From assembly GCA_009760885.1 (NCBI GenBank), contig CM019691.1, forward strand, positions 29,001,814-29,065,813: a stretch of DNA of 64,000 nt, given 5' to 3'. The notes beneath the pieces were generated by a model. That model was given only the letters and a program-made list of their open reading frames with translations. It was not told the DNA's origin and did not search any database. Source of the DNA: Achatina immaculata. Lineage: Eukaryota; Mollusca; Gastropoda; Stylommatophora; Achatinidae. Below, one piece after another: positions 34,520-46,243 of this stretch (position 1 is its first letter; every line of letters starts with the position of its first letter). Both the position numbers and the translations under genes were made by a program.

Positions 34520-35200
34520 TTACACCATGCCGCCGCCCACCCATCGCTGCAACTCGGCAAACATGCCTGACCCAGACTGATCTTGCTCACTGAGTCGCTG
34601 AATTGATGCTCCTGCCCAACGGTCGCTGGAATCCGGCGAACGTGCCTGACCTCGCCTGATCCTCCTCATGAGCTCTGACACTAGAAGATTCCTGGAAAGT
34701 CTTGTATTTCTCTGATCGGGCAAGGTTAGTTCCTTTATCTCGCTGAGAGGCGGGGTGGGGGGTGGGGGTGGGGGGTGGGGCTGAAGACGCTGTCCGATAA
34801 GGCAATCAGTGACCCATGGCTGATATGCTAGCGTCAGGGTTGGCTGACTAAGACCCTGTCCCACCTCTTTGTTGATGCCTCTAGTAACAGGCCTAGCCTG
34901 GCTAACCGGGCAGAGATAGCCACAGTACCCAAGGTGGTGGAGTCTGCTAAAGAAGCGTTGCACACCCCCTGCTTTTTTAGCTGTACTCCTTGGCTGAAAA
35001 AAATGGCTGCCATAACCCGCTTCCACACTGATAAGATAATGTGCCTCAACACCTTCACAGCATCGACTGCAATAAACACCAGGTCGCGGTTACAGTGAGA
35101 CAGTACAAGTACAAACAAATCTAGCTGCAAGATATTTACAAAGAAAGGCCATAATCTGTGCAGCCCCGACTCTCGGACTGATTTGTCAGATTTCTTCACG
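34520..35200 (-). repeat. Dispersed repeat, copy 1 (related to 60710-60960)
   Basis: The plus-strand text ACTAAGACCCTGTCCCACCTC, then GTCTGCTAAAGAAG, ATGGCTGCCATAACCCGCT and CTCAACACCTTCACAGCATC, is matched in the same order at 60725-60960. A 168-residue minus-strand frame crosses it (PHPPPPPPTPP from the G-rich tract), but it is probably incidental because the repeat copy does not keep the frame open. Confidence 0.65.
34749..34781 (+). other. Strong G-quadruplex motif
   Basis: Five G runs of 4-6 bases are separated by single T residues, the tightest loop arrangement in the window. Confidence 0.8.
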
Positions 35201-35832
35201 ATATGGTCGGGCTAACCCCGAATACATATTAACGATCGAGTATCCACATTTATGATTCAGATTTAGTGAATATTCCCTTATTCTTTCTTTGTTTCGGCAC
35301 ATTTTTTTTTCCAGTTACACGTATATTCCTCTAATATGTATTGCAAACAGTCTTGCCTTGTTTAGAACATCTGTGTGTTTCGTCTCACACATGTTGCGAC
35401 ATAACGTCTGTGGTAGAGTCAGCTGTACCATTGTTAGACAAACAATATTCGATAACGCCCGTATTCGTTGCAAGCGAATCCATGATTTTGTTAATGGACG
35501 ATTCTGCTACTTCAGGCCGAATAATAAAAATGTGTTTTATTTTCGCTTTCTTAAAAACAGCTTTATAGTTTACATCCTCAAATATATCATCCTTTCAATG
35601 ATTAATTACGTAATTATGAGATGTTTTTAGACAGGATAATCGGCTTCAAAAAACGTACATCTTTTTTACAGTTGATGGTCCGACCTAATGTAACATATTT
35701 CTGTGTACAGCTGTTGAATATCCAATATTCAACCTCAAGAAACATATATACAGCTTCTGGTCTACTGAATAACCATCTGAGACAACATATATTTATATAC
35801 AGCTGCTGGTCTACTGAATATTCAACATCAAC
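35201..35832. other. Intergenic; diverged satellite precursor at right
   Basis: At 35741-35832 two longer units (ATATACAGCTTCTGGTCTAC and ATATACAGCTGCTGGTCTAC) lead into the 29-bp array and may be its ancestral or edge units. Confidence 0.45.
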
Positions 35833-37345
35833 CAACATATATCTATCTCGTACACATCAAGCAACATATATCTATCTCGTACACATCAAGCAACATATAT
35901 CTATCTCGTACACACCAAGCAACATATATCTATCTCGTGCACATCAAACAACATATATCTATCTCGTACACATCAAGCAACATATATCTATCTCGTACAC
36001 ATCAAGCAACATATATCTATCTCGTACACATCAAACAACATATATCTATCTCGCACACATCAAACAACATATATCTATCTCGCACACATCAAACAACATA
36101 TCTATCTCGTACACATCAAGCAAGATATATCTATCTCGTGCACATCAAGCAACGTATATCTATCTCGTGCACATCAAGCAACATATATCTATCTCGTGCA
36201 CATCAAGCAAGATATATCTATCTTGTACACATCAAGCAACATATATCTATCTCGTACACATCAAGCAACATATATCTATCTTGTACACATCAAGCAACAT
36301 ATATCTATCTCGTACACATCAAGCAACATATATCTATCTCGTACACCTCACGCAACATATCTATCTCGTACACACCAAGCAACATATATCTATCTCGTGC
36401 ACATCAAACAACATATATCTATCTCGTACACATCAAGCAACATATATCTATCTCGTACACCTCACGCAACATATATCTATCTCGTACACACCAAGCAACA
36501 TATATCTATCTCGTGCACATCAAACAACATATATCTATCTCGTACACATCAAGCAACATATATCTATCTCGTACACATCAAGCAACATATATCTATCTCG
36601 CACACATCAAACAACATATATCTATCTCGTACACATCAAACAACATATATCTATCTCGCACACATCAAACAACATATATCTATCTCGCACACATCAAACA
36701 ACATATATCTATCTCGTACACATCAAACAACATATATCTATCTCGCACACATCAAACAACATATATCTATCTCGCACACATCAAACAACATATATCTATC
36801 TCGCACACATCAAACAACATATATCTATCTCGTACACATCAAGCAAGATATATCTATCTCGTGCACATTAAGCAAGATATATCTATCTCGTACACATCAA
36901 GCAACATATATCTATCTCGTACACATCAAGCAAGATAGATCTATCTTGTACACATCAAGCAACATATATCTATCTCGTACACATCAAGCAACATATATCT
37001 ATCTCGTACACATCAAGCAACATATATCTATCTCGTACACATCAAGCAACATATATCTATCTCGTACACCTCACGCAACATATATCTATCTCGTACACAC
37101 CAAGCAACATATATCTATCTCGTGCACATCAAACAACATATATCTATCTCGTACACATCAAGCAACATATATCTATCTCGTACACCTCACGCAACATATA
37201 TCTATCTCGTACACACCAAGCAACATATATCTATCTCGTGCACATCAAACAACATATATCTATCTCGTACACATCAAGCAACATATATCTATCTCGTACA
37301 CATCAAGCAACATATATCTATCTCGCACACATCAAACAACATATC
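35833..37345. repeat. 29-bp satellite, ~52 copies, higher-order structure
   Basis: The unit is ACATATATCTATCTCGTA followed by CACATCAAGCA. Variants GTACACATCAAGC, GCACACATCAAAC, GTGCACATCAAAC, GTACACCTCACGC and GTACACACCAAGC are ordered. The trio CCTCACGC / CACACCAAGC / GTGCACATCAAAC recurs as a block near 36335, 36450, 37060 and 37180. All plus frames are open (29 is not divisible by 3 and the unit has no stop), so the frames of over 400 codons here are artefacts. Confidence 0.96.
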
Positions 37346-38396
37346 TCTGCTGTACGTCTCCATTGTTTGTTTGTTAGCAACTTCTCTGTCGTACGTCTGT
37401 GTTCTTTTGTTTGTCAGCAACTTCTCTGTCGTACGTCTGTGTTCTTTGTTTGTTAGCAACTTCTCTGCTGTACGTCTCCATTGTTTGTTTGTCAGCAACT
37501 TCTCTGTCGTACGTCTGTGTTCTTTGTTTGTTAGCAACTTCTCTGTCGTACGTCTCCATTGTTTGTTTGTCAGCAACTTCTCTGTCGTACGTCTGTGTTC
37601 TTTGTTTGTTAGCAACTTCTCTGTCGTACGTCTCCATTGTTTGTTTGTCAGCAACTTCTCTGTCGTACGTCTGTGTTCTTTGTTTGTTAGCAACTTCTCT
37701 GTCGTACGTCTCCATTGTTTGTTTGTCAGCAACTTCTCTGTCGTACGTCTGTGTTCTTTGTTTGTTAGCAACTTCTCTGTCGTACGTCTCTGTTCTTTGT
37801 TTGTCAGCAACTTCTCTGCTGTACGTCTCTGTTCTTTTGTTTGTCAGCAACTTCTCTGCTGTACGTCTCTGTTCTTTTGTTTGTCAGCAACTTCTCTGCT
37901 GTACGTCTCTGTTCTTTTGTTTGTCAGCAACTTCTCTGCTGTACTTCTTTGTTCTTCGTTTGTCAGCAACGTCTCTGTCGTACGTATCTGTTCTTCGTTT
38001 GTCAGCAACTTCTCTGCTGTACGTCTCTGTTCTTTTGTTTGTCAGCAACTTCTCTGCTGTACGTCTCCACTGTTTGTTTGTCAGCAACTTCTCTGTTGTA
38101 CTTCTTTGTTCTTCGTTTGTTCGCAACTTCTCTGCTGTACGTCTCTGTTCTTCGTTTGTCAGCAACTTCTCTGCTGTACGTCTCTGTCTTTGTTTGTTCG
38201 CAACTTCTCTGCTGTACGTCTCTGTTCTTCGTTTGTCAGCAACTTCTCTGCTGTATGTCTGTGTTCTTTGTTTGTCAGCAACTTCTCTGCTGTACTTCTC
38301 TGTTCTTTGTTTGTCAGCAACTTCTCTGCTGTATGTCTGTGTTCTTTGTTTGTCAGCAACTTCTCTGTTATACGTCTCCGTGTTTCTTTAGTGCGT
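37346..38396. repeat. 39-bp satellite, ~27 copies, array 1
   Basis: The unit is GCAACTTCTCTGTCGTACGT then CTCTGTTCTTTGTTTGTCA. From 37380 to 37780 two variants alternate strictly (CTGTGTTCTTTG..TTAG and CTCCATTGTTTG..TCAG), forming a ~78-bp dimer. Later units use CTGCTGTACG. It begins at the last 29-bp unit with no gap. Both strands carry open frames, which are not genes. Confidence 0.95.
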
Positions 38397-39718
38397 CCTA
38401 TGCTTCTTTCGCACTTCTCATCTTTGTAAGCTAGGGTTTTTGTTTGCGGCACACGTTGTTAAAGTTAAGAAATATATACTCATAATACACGCAGTAAGAG
38501 GCGCCTCAGTGGAGATTGTACAGTGCACCAGTATCTCAACGGGGAAGGACGGAAGTTTGAATCTGAACCGGACGCGCACCAGTCACACCCAGCTGTAGAA
38601 CTGTGGGTACCTAGCTTCTTCTAGAGCTGGGGCAAGAAAGACGACCAGGCGTGATGCTAACCACACCATCCTCTACTACTGTACCGACAATTAAAAAATG
38701 TGGACATTAACCATCAAAACATGTAGGTGCCTCAATGGCATAGTTGGCATAATAGAGTTTATCTCTGCCTTTTTACCTGTCTGTCTGCCTGCCTGCCTGC
38801 CTGTCTGTCTATCTGTCTGTCTGTCTGCCTGCCTGTCTGTCTGAAGGGCAGAATGTAAGACGGGCCTGCGTGCCCAATTCTTTACCCTTGAAAAATAAAG
38901 ATTATTCATTCATTCATTCTGTCTGTCTAAACTTAAACTGACGAGCACTGTGTGTATAAAGTGAGATTTAATATCTTAGCACAGGTAAATCATACATAAT
39001 TCTACATTTTTCTGTGCTGGAAAAATGGTCTTTTCCCTGTGCCAAGTTGTTCAGAATGTGAGTCTCATAATGCAGAGAAATCAGACAGTTGTAGAATGCT
39101 CGTTTACTTCTTATTAAGTAGGTAATACTGAATGTAGTGTACACACAGGCAGAATCATCAATGACCAGGATCTAACTCATGTTTGAAGTGGTATTCTGGC
39201 CTTAGCCGGAATGAATAGATTTAGCTTTTAAGGATATATTTATTTCGGCTCAGTTTGTACTTCAGTTCTGTATGATTCCCACCATTGACTTGCTTTTAAA
39301 ACGGCCACGCTTTCTCTTCCATGATATTGATGAAATCTTTATTTCTTCAGCAAAGCGTGTGGCCAGATGTCGTAAAGAACATTACAGAAGTCGATGAATA
39401 TGGCACACTTTTATCTCTTCCATTAGTTAGAGTGCATTAACATCTGATAAAGAGAGTAAAAACTATGTCCTTTCTAGAAGATTTTTCTATCCTAAGGCTT
39501 TCATCTTTTTGTCTTACTCACTCTTTCATTGTCTGCAGTATTTGGGTATTAAAAAAGGGGCATGAATATTTCGTGTATATAAAGGTAGAATTTTTCGTTT
39601 TATGATAATACGCTGAACACGCCTGTTTCTCCATATGTTTCTTGGAACAATGAAGTGAGTGTTTCAGAGTTCCATTATTTCTTCTTCCACTCCGTTGTTT
39701 ACCTCAACCAGCCTTCTC
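37736..39718. repeat. Duplicated segment, copy 1
   Basis: The segment spans the end of the 39-bp satellite plus a ~1.3-kb single-copy-like module with a SINE. It is followed directly by a second copy at 39719-41601. The module parts are nearly identical by eye and offset by 1863 bases at the SINE and 1883 at the right end; the difference is microsatellite growth in copy 2. The junction at 39713-39718 (CTTCTC) is shared by both sequences. Confidence 0.88.
38498..38915 (+). mobile_element. tRNA-derived SINE, module copy 1
   Basis: The decayed head has CGCCTCAGTGGAGATTGTAC (A-box-like) and GGAAGTTTGAATCTG (B-box-like). The body shares CCCAGCTGTAGAACTGTGGG, CTTCTTCTAGAGCTGGGG and GACCAGGCGTGATGCTAACC with the SINE at 28460. 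A CTGT/CTGC tetranucleotide tract (38774-38846) and an (ATTC)n tail end it. Confidence 0.7.
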
Positions 39719-40647
39719 TGTCGTACGTCTGTGTTCTTTTGTTTGTTAGCAACTTCTCTGTCGTACGTCTCTGTTCTTTTGTTTGTCAGCAACTTCTCTG
39801 CTGTACGTCTCTGTTCTTTTGTTTGTCAGCAACTTCTCTGCTGTACGTCTCTGTTCTTTTGTTTGTCAGCAACTTCTCTGCTGTACGTCTCTGTTCTTTT
39901 GTTTGTCAGCAACTTCTCTGCTGTACTTCTTTGTTCTTCGTTTGTCAGCAACGTCTCTGTCGTACGTATCTGTTCTTTTGTTTGTCAGCAACTTCTCTGC
40001 TGTACGTCTCCACTGTTTGTTTGTCAGCAACTTCTCTGTTGTACTTCTTTGTTCTTCGTTTGTTCGCAACTTCTCTGCTGTACGTCTCTGTTCTTCGTTT
40101 GTCAGCAACTTCTCTGCTGTACGTCTCTGTCTTTGTTTGTTCGCAACTTCTCTGCTGTACTTCTCTGTTCTTCGTTTGTCAGCAACTTCTCTGCTGTATG
40201 TCTGTGTTCTTTGTTTGTCAGCAACTTCTCTGTTATACGTCTCCGTGTTTCTTTAGTGCGTCCTATGCTTCTTTCGCACTTCTCATCTTTGTAAGCTAGG
40301 GTTTTTGTTTGTGGCACACGTTGTTAAAGTTAAGAAATATACTCTTAATACACGCAGTAAGAGGCGCCTCAGTGGAGATTGTACAGTGCACCAGTATCTC
40401 AACGGGGAAGGACGGAAGTTTGAATCTGAACCGGACGCGCACCAGTCACACCCAGCTGTAGAACTGTGGGTACCTAGCTTCTTCTAGCGCTGGGGCAAGA
40501 AAGACGACCAGGCGTGATGCTAACCACACCATCCTCTACTACTGTACCGACAATTAAAAAATGTGGACATTAACCATCAAAACATGTAGGTGCCTCAATG
40601 GCATAGTTGGCATAATAGAGTTTGTCTCTGCCTTTTTACCTGTCTGT

Positions 40648-40680
<33 letters not shown>

Positions 40681-41601
40681 TGTCTATCTGTCTGTCTGTC
40701 TGCCTGCCGGTCTGTCTGAAGGGCAGAATGTAAGACGGGCCTGCGTGCCCAATTCTTTACCCTTGAAAAATAAAGATTATTCATTCATTCATTCATTCAT
40801 TCTGTCTGTCTAAACTTAAACTGACGAGCACTGTGTGTATAAAGTGAGATTTAATATCTTAGCACCGGTAAATCATACATAATTCTACATTTTTCTGTGC
40901 TGGAAAAATGGTCTTTTCCCTGTGCCAAGTTGTTCAGAATGTGAGTCTCATAATGCAGAGAAATCAGACAGTTGTAGAATGCTCGTTTACTTCTTATTAA
41001 GTAGGTAATACTGAATGTAGTGTACACACAGGCAGAATCATCAATGACCAGGATCTAACTCATGTTTGAAGTGGTATTCTGGCCTTAGCCGGAATGAATA
41101 GATTTAGCTTTTAAGGATATATTTATTTCGGCTCAGTTTGTACTTCAGTTCTGTATGATTCCCACCATTGACTTGCTTTTAAAACGGCCACGCTTTCTCT
41201 TCCATGATATTGATGAAATCTTTATTTCTTCAGCAAAGCGTGTGGCCAGATGTCGTAAAGAACATTACAGAAGTCGATGAATATGGCACACTTTTATCTC
41301 TTCCATTAGTTAGAGTGCATTAACATCTGATAAAGAGAGTAAAAACTATGTCCTTTCTAGAAGATTTTTCTATCCTAAGGCTTTCATCTTTTTGTCTTAC
41401 TCACTCTTTCATTGTCTGCAGTATTTGGGTATTAAAAAAGGGGCATGAATATTTCGTGTATATAAAGGTAGAATTTTTCGTTTTATGATAATACGCTGAA
41501 CACGCCTGTTTCTCCATATGTTTCTTGGAACAATGAAGTGAGTGTTTCAGAGTTCCATTATTTCTTCTTCCACTCCGTTGTTTACCTCAACCAGCCTTCT
41601 C
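39719..41601. repeat. Duplicated segment, copy 2
   Basis: This contains a shorter 39-bp array (39719-40258, about 14 units), then the module with SINE copy 2 (40361-40803). The array lacks a few units present in copy 1. Confidence 0.88.
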
Positions 41602-41765
41602 AACTCTGCAAATCTTCATTGTCTCAGGTACTTCGTCTAAATTACTCCGTAAAAAGGCAATGTTTTTTTATGTAGGAGTATCTAAGGTAAAAGGTTAAAT
41701 CCCCGTTTCATTAAGGCATGCTGGGATTCGGTGTTAGACCCGTAATTATAAGGCAGTCAGTACAT
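40414..41765. repeat. 1352-bp tandem duplication, left unit
   Basis: GGAAGTTTGAATCTGAAC occurs at 40414 and again at 41766. The sequence between is repeated with few differences at 41766-43119. Both end points lie in SINE sequence: the B-box region of the module SINE, and the middle of a SINE like the one at 43035-43318. Confidence 0.9.
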
Positions 41766-41999
41766 GGAAGTTTGAATCTGAACCGGACGCGCACCAGTCA
41801 CACCCAGCTGTAGAACTGTGGGTACCTAGCTTCTTCTAGCGCTGGGGCAAGAAAGACGACCAGGCGTGATGCTAACCACACCATCCTCTACTACTGTACC
41901 GACAATTAAAAAATGTGGACATTAACCATCAAAACATGTAGGTGCCTCAATGGCATAGTTGGCATAATAGAGTTTGTCTCTGCCTTTTTACCTGTCTGT

Positions 42000-42032
<33 letters not shown>

Positions 42033-43119
42033 TGTCTATCTGTCTGTCTGTCTGCCTGCCGGTCTGTCTGAAGGGCAGAATGTAAGACGGGCCTGCGTGC
42101 CCAATTCTTTACCCTTGAAAAATAAAGATTATTCATTCATTCATTCATTCATTCTGTCTGTCTAAACTTAAACTGACGAGCACTGTGTGTATAAAGTGAG
42201 ATTTAATATCTTAGCACCGGTAAATCATACATAATTCTACGTTTTTCTGTGCTGGAAAAATGATCTTTTCCCTGTGCCAAGTTGTTCAGAATGTGACTCT
42301 CATAATGCAGAGAAATCAGACAGTTGTAGAATGCTCGTTTACTTCTTATTAAGTAGGTAATACTGAATGTAGTGTACACACAGGCAGAATCATCAATGAC
42401 CAGGATCTAACTCATGTTTGAAGTGGTACTTTGGCCTTAGCCGGAATGAATAGATTTAGCTTTTAATGATATATTTATTTCGGCTCAGTTTGTACTTCAG
42501 TTCTGTATGATTCCCACCATTGACTTGCTTTTAAAACGGCCACGCTTTCTCTTCCATGATATTGATGAAATCTTTATTTCTTCAGCAAAGCGTGTGGCCA
42601 GATGTCGTAAAGAACATTACAGAAGTCGATGAATATGGCACACTTTTATCTCTTCCATTAGTTAGAGTGCATTAACATCTGATAAAGAGAGTAAAAACTA
42701 TGTCCTTTCTAGAAGATTTTTCTATCCTAAGGCTTTCATCTTTTTGTCTTACTCACTCTTTCATTGTCTGCAGTATTTGGGTATTAAAAAAGGGGCATGA
42801 ATATTTCGTGTATATAAAGGTAGAATTTTTCGTTTTATGATAATACGCTGAACACGCCTGTTTCTCCATATGTTTCTTGGAACAATGAAATGAGTGTTTC
42901 AGAGTTCCATTATTTCTTCTTTCACCCCGTTGTTTACCTCAACCAGCCTTCTCAACTCTGCAAATCTTCATTGTCTCAGGTACTTCGTCTAAATTACTCT
43001 GTAAAAAGGCAATGTTTTTTTTTATGTAGGAGTATCTAAGGTAAAAGGTTAAATCCCCGTTTCATTAAGGCATGCTGGGATTCGGTGTCAGACCCGTAAT
43101 TATAAGGCAGTCAGTACAT
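41766..43119. repeat. 1352-bp tandem duplication, right unit
   Basis: Unit 2 shares with unit 1 the longer CTGC and ATTC tracts and GCGCTGGGG, which differ from the copy at 38.5 kb. It adds private changes (for example GACTCTCAT near 42295 and TACTTTGG near 42427). It carries a head-less SINE copy 3. Confidence 0.9.
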
Positions 43120-43318
43120 GGAAGTGTGATGTGGTCAGTATCACGCTTGGCCGCACCACCTTCTCAGATTTCTCTGGTATCAATTTTGAGATGCTGGGTG
43201 GACCCCAGGGCCTTTGTGGGGTGTAGCAGAAAAAAATCTCCAGTGTTGAGGCTTGAACCCGCTGCTACCGAATTATTACATCGAGCGCCTTACCACTCAG
43301 CCAGCCAGGCCGCCAATG
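43035..43318 (-). mobile_element. tRNA-derived SINE, third head type
   Basis: On the minus strand the head reads TGGCTGAGTGGTAAGGCGCT (A box) and GCGGGTTCAAGCC (B box). The body has CTGGGGTCCACCCAGCATCT and GGCCAAGCGTGATACTGACC, and the tail TTAACCTTTTACCTTA resembles that at 28700. The body relates it to the SINEs at 28460 and 38498, but the head is different. Confidence 0.8.
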
Positions 43319-44134
43319 AAGTATCTAATATTAACATAATGTTCTGGTCTACTTATATGTGGGACTTCCCTCCACTGCCTTCCATTAACACTTCTCTCCA
43401 TTAAATATGTATGCTTGTTTTTGTACATCCTATCCTTTAAAAAAAATTTAATTTCTGAATTTCCTGTCATTAAAAAAATCCCTTCATAGAATTTTTAAAA
43501 AACCACTGGAACTCACAAACAGAGAATAATGATAGCAAAAAATGGAATTTCCAAATGTGTTATAACATTATAGAGTCCACTCATACTAAAATATGAACAG
43601 GACGAGCAAGAGCCCAGTTTTATAACTATGAGACAAAGCACTGCTAGTGATATGGCACGTAATGGAAAAAAAAGAACTCGCAGGAAGAGCCAATATGTGC
43701 CGTAAAACGATTACCCGTACAATGTTTGCCAGCTCAAGTACTTGTACTTGCATAACTAATAGTCTCTCGTCGTCTTGTGAGCTGACAGTGGCATTAATAA
43801 TGGCTTAAGGAGTGCCTTAAAGGTGGCAGTAATTATGAGGATGCGGTGTTATGGTATAGTAGATGTTTGTGATGGGGACATACGAGAAAAGCGGGGTGGG
43901 AGGAGAGGAGAGGCTGTTTTCTTTTCCTCTCTGTTTCTTCGTTTCTTTAGTCTGAGAACTCGACACGAGGACGAGACAAATGCCAACGCTGTGACACAAC
44001 TCCCTCGACGAATATCCGCAAATCGAGTGAACATTTAATGAAACGTACTTTTAACAGAAGAAAACGAGCATAACCTTCATCGAACACAGTTTTTGTCAGT
44101 TACTGTTTGACATCTGCCTGGCTCATCCTCGAAG
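43319..44134. other. Intergenic, nothing assigned
   Basis: AT-rich with poly-A runs. No domain was recognised. Confidence 0.4.
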
Positions 44135-44357
44135 GAGATAAGACACGTCGACGTCCTAGTGTAGATGACCTTCCAGAGTGAGCGAGAAGATGAGACCTGT
44201 CGACGTTCTAGGGTAGCTGACCTTCCAGAGTAGGAGAGAAGAAGATAAGACACATCGACGTTCTAGGGTAGCTGACCTTCCAGAGTGAGCGAGAAGAAGA
44301 TAAGACACATCGACGTTCTAGGGTAGCTGACCTTCTAGAGTGGACGACAAGAAGAAG
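44135..44357. repeat. 52-55-bp tandem repeat, 4 copies
   Basis: CGACGTTCTAGGGTAGCTGA recurs at 44149 (variant), 44201, 44256 and 44311. Confidence 0.9.
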
Positions 44358-44463
44358 CAGAAACACTGGCCATTTGGGGAGGGGGTAAGTATCCTTCTGG
44401 ACTATCTTCAAGTGGTTAAGCACTCGTGGTTATTTGATCCACTACAATCCTAATTATGACGGC

Positions 44464-44593
44464 TAAACCAGTAGGTTACAGACCACCTTCAGAATCGGAA
44501 CAAGCCCTTCTTGACCATTACGTCTTCTTAAACCAGTAGGTTACGGACCACCTTCAGAATCGGAACAAGCCCTTCTTGACTGTTACGTCTTCT
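44464..44593. repeat. 65-bp duplicate, 2 copies
   Basis: TAAACCAGTAGGTTACAG and the following ~47 bases to CGTCTTCT are repeated at an offset of 65, with two differences. Confidence 0.92.
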
Positions 44594-45232
44594 CTGTTTT
44601 TTTTTTACTTCAGTTCCCCGCGTCATCCACTATTTTTTTTACTTTTTTTCTGCTTTATCGCGACCGTCTTGGATATGGGATTAGGAGTACCTCTCGGGAA
44701 AAGCCAGATCATGACCTACGGTGCCAGCGAGCTACGTGGCATCATAGCAGCAGTATTAAAATGGCCGCCCTCTAGAGGCTTGAACGAAAAATGTGCAGGA
44801 AGATGATGCTGACTACTTTTTTTGGGGGGGGGGGGGAGAAACGAATGAGCCGTCATTTTCTAGGGCTACATGGCCTGGTGAAACACCGTCACAGGTGCCA
44901 CGTATTTAGATCTCCTCAGAAACCAGCTCTGTCCTGCAGGCAAATCCACGAGACTTGGACTTCCGAGTATACGTGTCTTGTTGCAAAGTGCCAGTGCTCA
45001 ACCCGCATACTGTAGGTGCAACAGTTTAACAACCATTACAGACCAGAACTTTGGGTGTCCTCCACATCTGTCAATACTCACCAGACCTCACCCCGGTTGT
45101 AGTCTCTGGACTACTCAGAGAGTAGCTAGACGGAAATACTTTCGGGTCAGAAGAAGAGATGCGAAAGGCAGTTAATGGAAGGCTGCATACTCGAACAAAA
45201 GACTTTTCTTTCTTTCTTTTTTTTTTTTAGAA
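44594..45232. other. Intergenic with poly-T and poly-G runs
   Basis: A T run followed by about 12 G lies at 44815-44837. No gene is supported. Confidence 0.4.
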
Positions 45233-45350
45233 ACACAGAAATCCATGCCGAAATATAGTAATCTATGCTGAAATGCAGTAATCCATCTGAAATACAGTAA
45301 TCCATACTGAAAAACAGTAGTCCATGCCCAAAAAACGGTAATCCATGCAC
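45233..45350. repeat. ~21-bp tandem repeat, ~5 copies
   Basis: Units around CAGTAATCCATACTGAAAAA are imperfect and spaced about 20-23 bases apart. Confidence 0.75.
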
Positions 45351-46243
45351 TTCATAAGCGCTGCAGGTCTTGCATCGAGCATGACGGGCAGTACGTTGAA
45401 AAATGATTCAGTTCCATGACATATTTTGCTTCAGTAAATCACGGAAAAAGTAAAGTTCTTCATTTTGTTAACTCTAAAACACGTCAGTCCTGTGATTATT
45501 AGTACCAAAAGTCTCTTAAAGAATAGCAACCTATTCAAAAATGTCAGTCTTCGTTTACTCTCATCCTGTGGAAGCTACAGTTTAATAACCAAACCTGGTA
45601 ACCCATCCGACTGAAGAAAATGGTTAACCACGCGCTCTCTCTAGTGCTTTTTTCGAGAACAACTACAAAACCCTAAATGTCTGACTCTAGTAAACACTCC
45701 TCGAAACATAACAGAGAATTATGAAAACTGATGCGTTCATACATTTAATCAATTACAAATAACAAAATAAAACCAGTGTGTATAACTAAAATATTTTTCA
45801 TCAGAAAAGACATATTTAAAAAAAAACAAATAAAAATTAATGAATAAAGTGATACTGTTTTGATTTTTTTATATTTTTCAATATCTGACTTAATAGAAAT
45901 CAGCTGGATTATCATATCTAGTTTTGTATTTAATCTATTGCCATACTATAATTTTGTCGCAGTCTCTGAAGAAAATACTGCTTCACAAAGATCTGTACTC
46001 GTAAAGGAGATAAGTGTTTTGATAGTCTATTCGGATAATTGATTATTCTGTTTTAATAACATACCGGAACTCGACAAATGATTGCTTCTCAAAAATTACT
46101 AGCAGTGTGGAATCTGAATTCATATCACAGAACTTTCCTTGTTTGGTTACGTTAGATCTAGAGGCCTGTGTATCTATCTACTGCCCTGTTGACTGGCGGT
46201 AGCGATCGTGCTTTTCCACAACTCCCTGTCCCGAGTGCTGATT
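45351..46243. other. AT-rich intergenic DNA
   Basis: Nothing was recognised. Confidence 0.4.

Noticed and set aside
34520..35026. 168-codon minus-strand ORF
   Set aside because: It overlaps a dispersed repeat and a G-rich tract giving a proline run. The related repeat at 60.7 kb does not keep the frame.
35621..38429. Several plus-strand ORFs of 330-435 codons and minus-strand ORFs of 150-170 codons
   Set aside because: They are translations of the 29-bp and 39-bp satellites in several frames at once, with no unique domain.
38691..42136. Three similar minus-strand ORFs of 72-76 codons
   Set aside because: They span the tetranucleotide tract in the SINE (Asp-Arg-Gln-Thr repeats) and change length with it.
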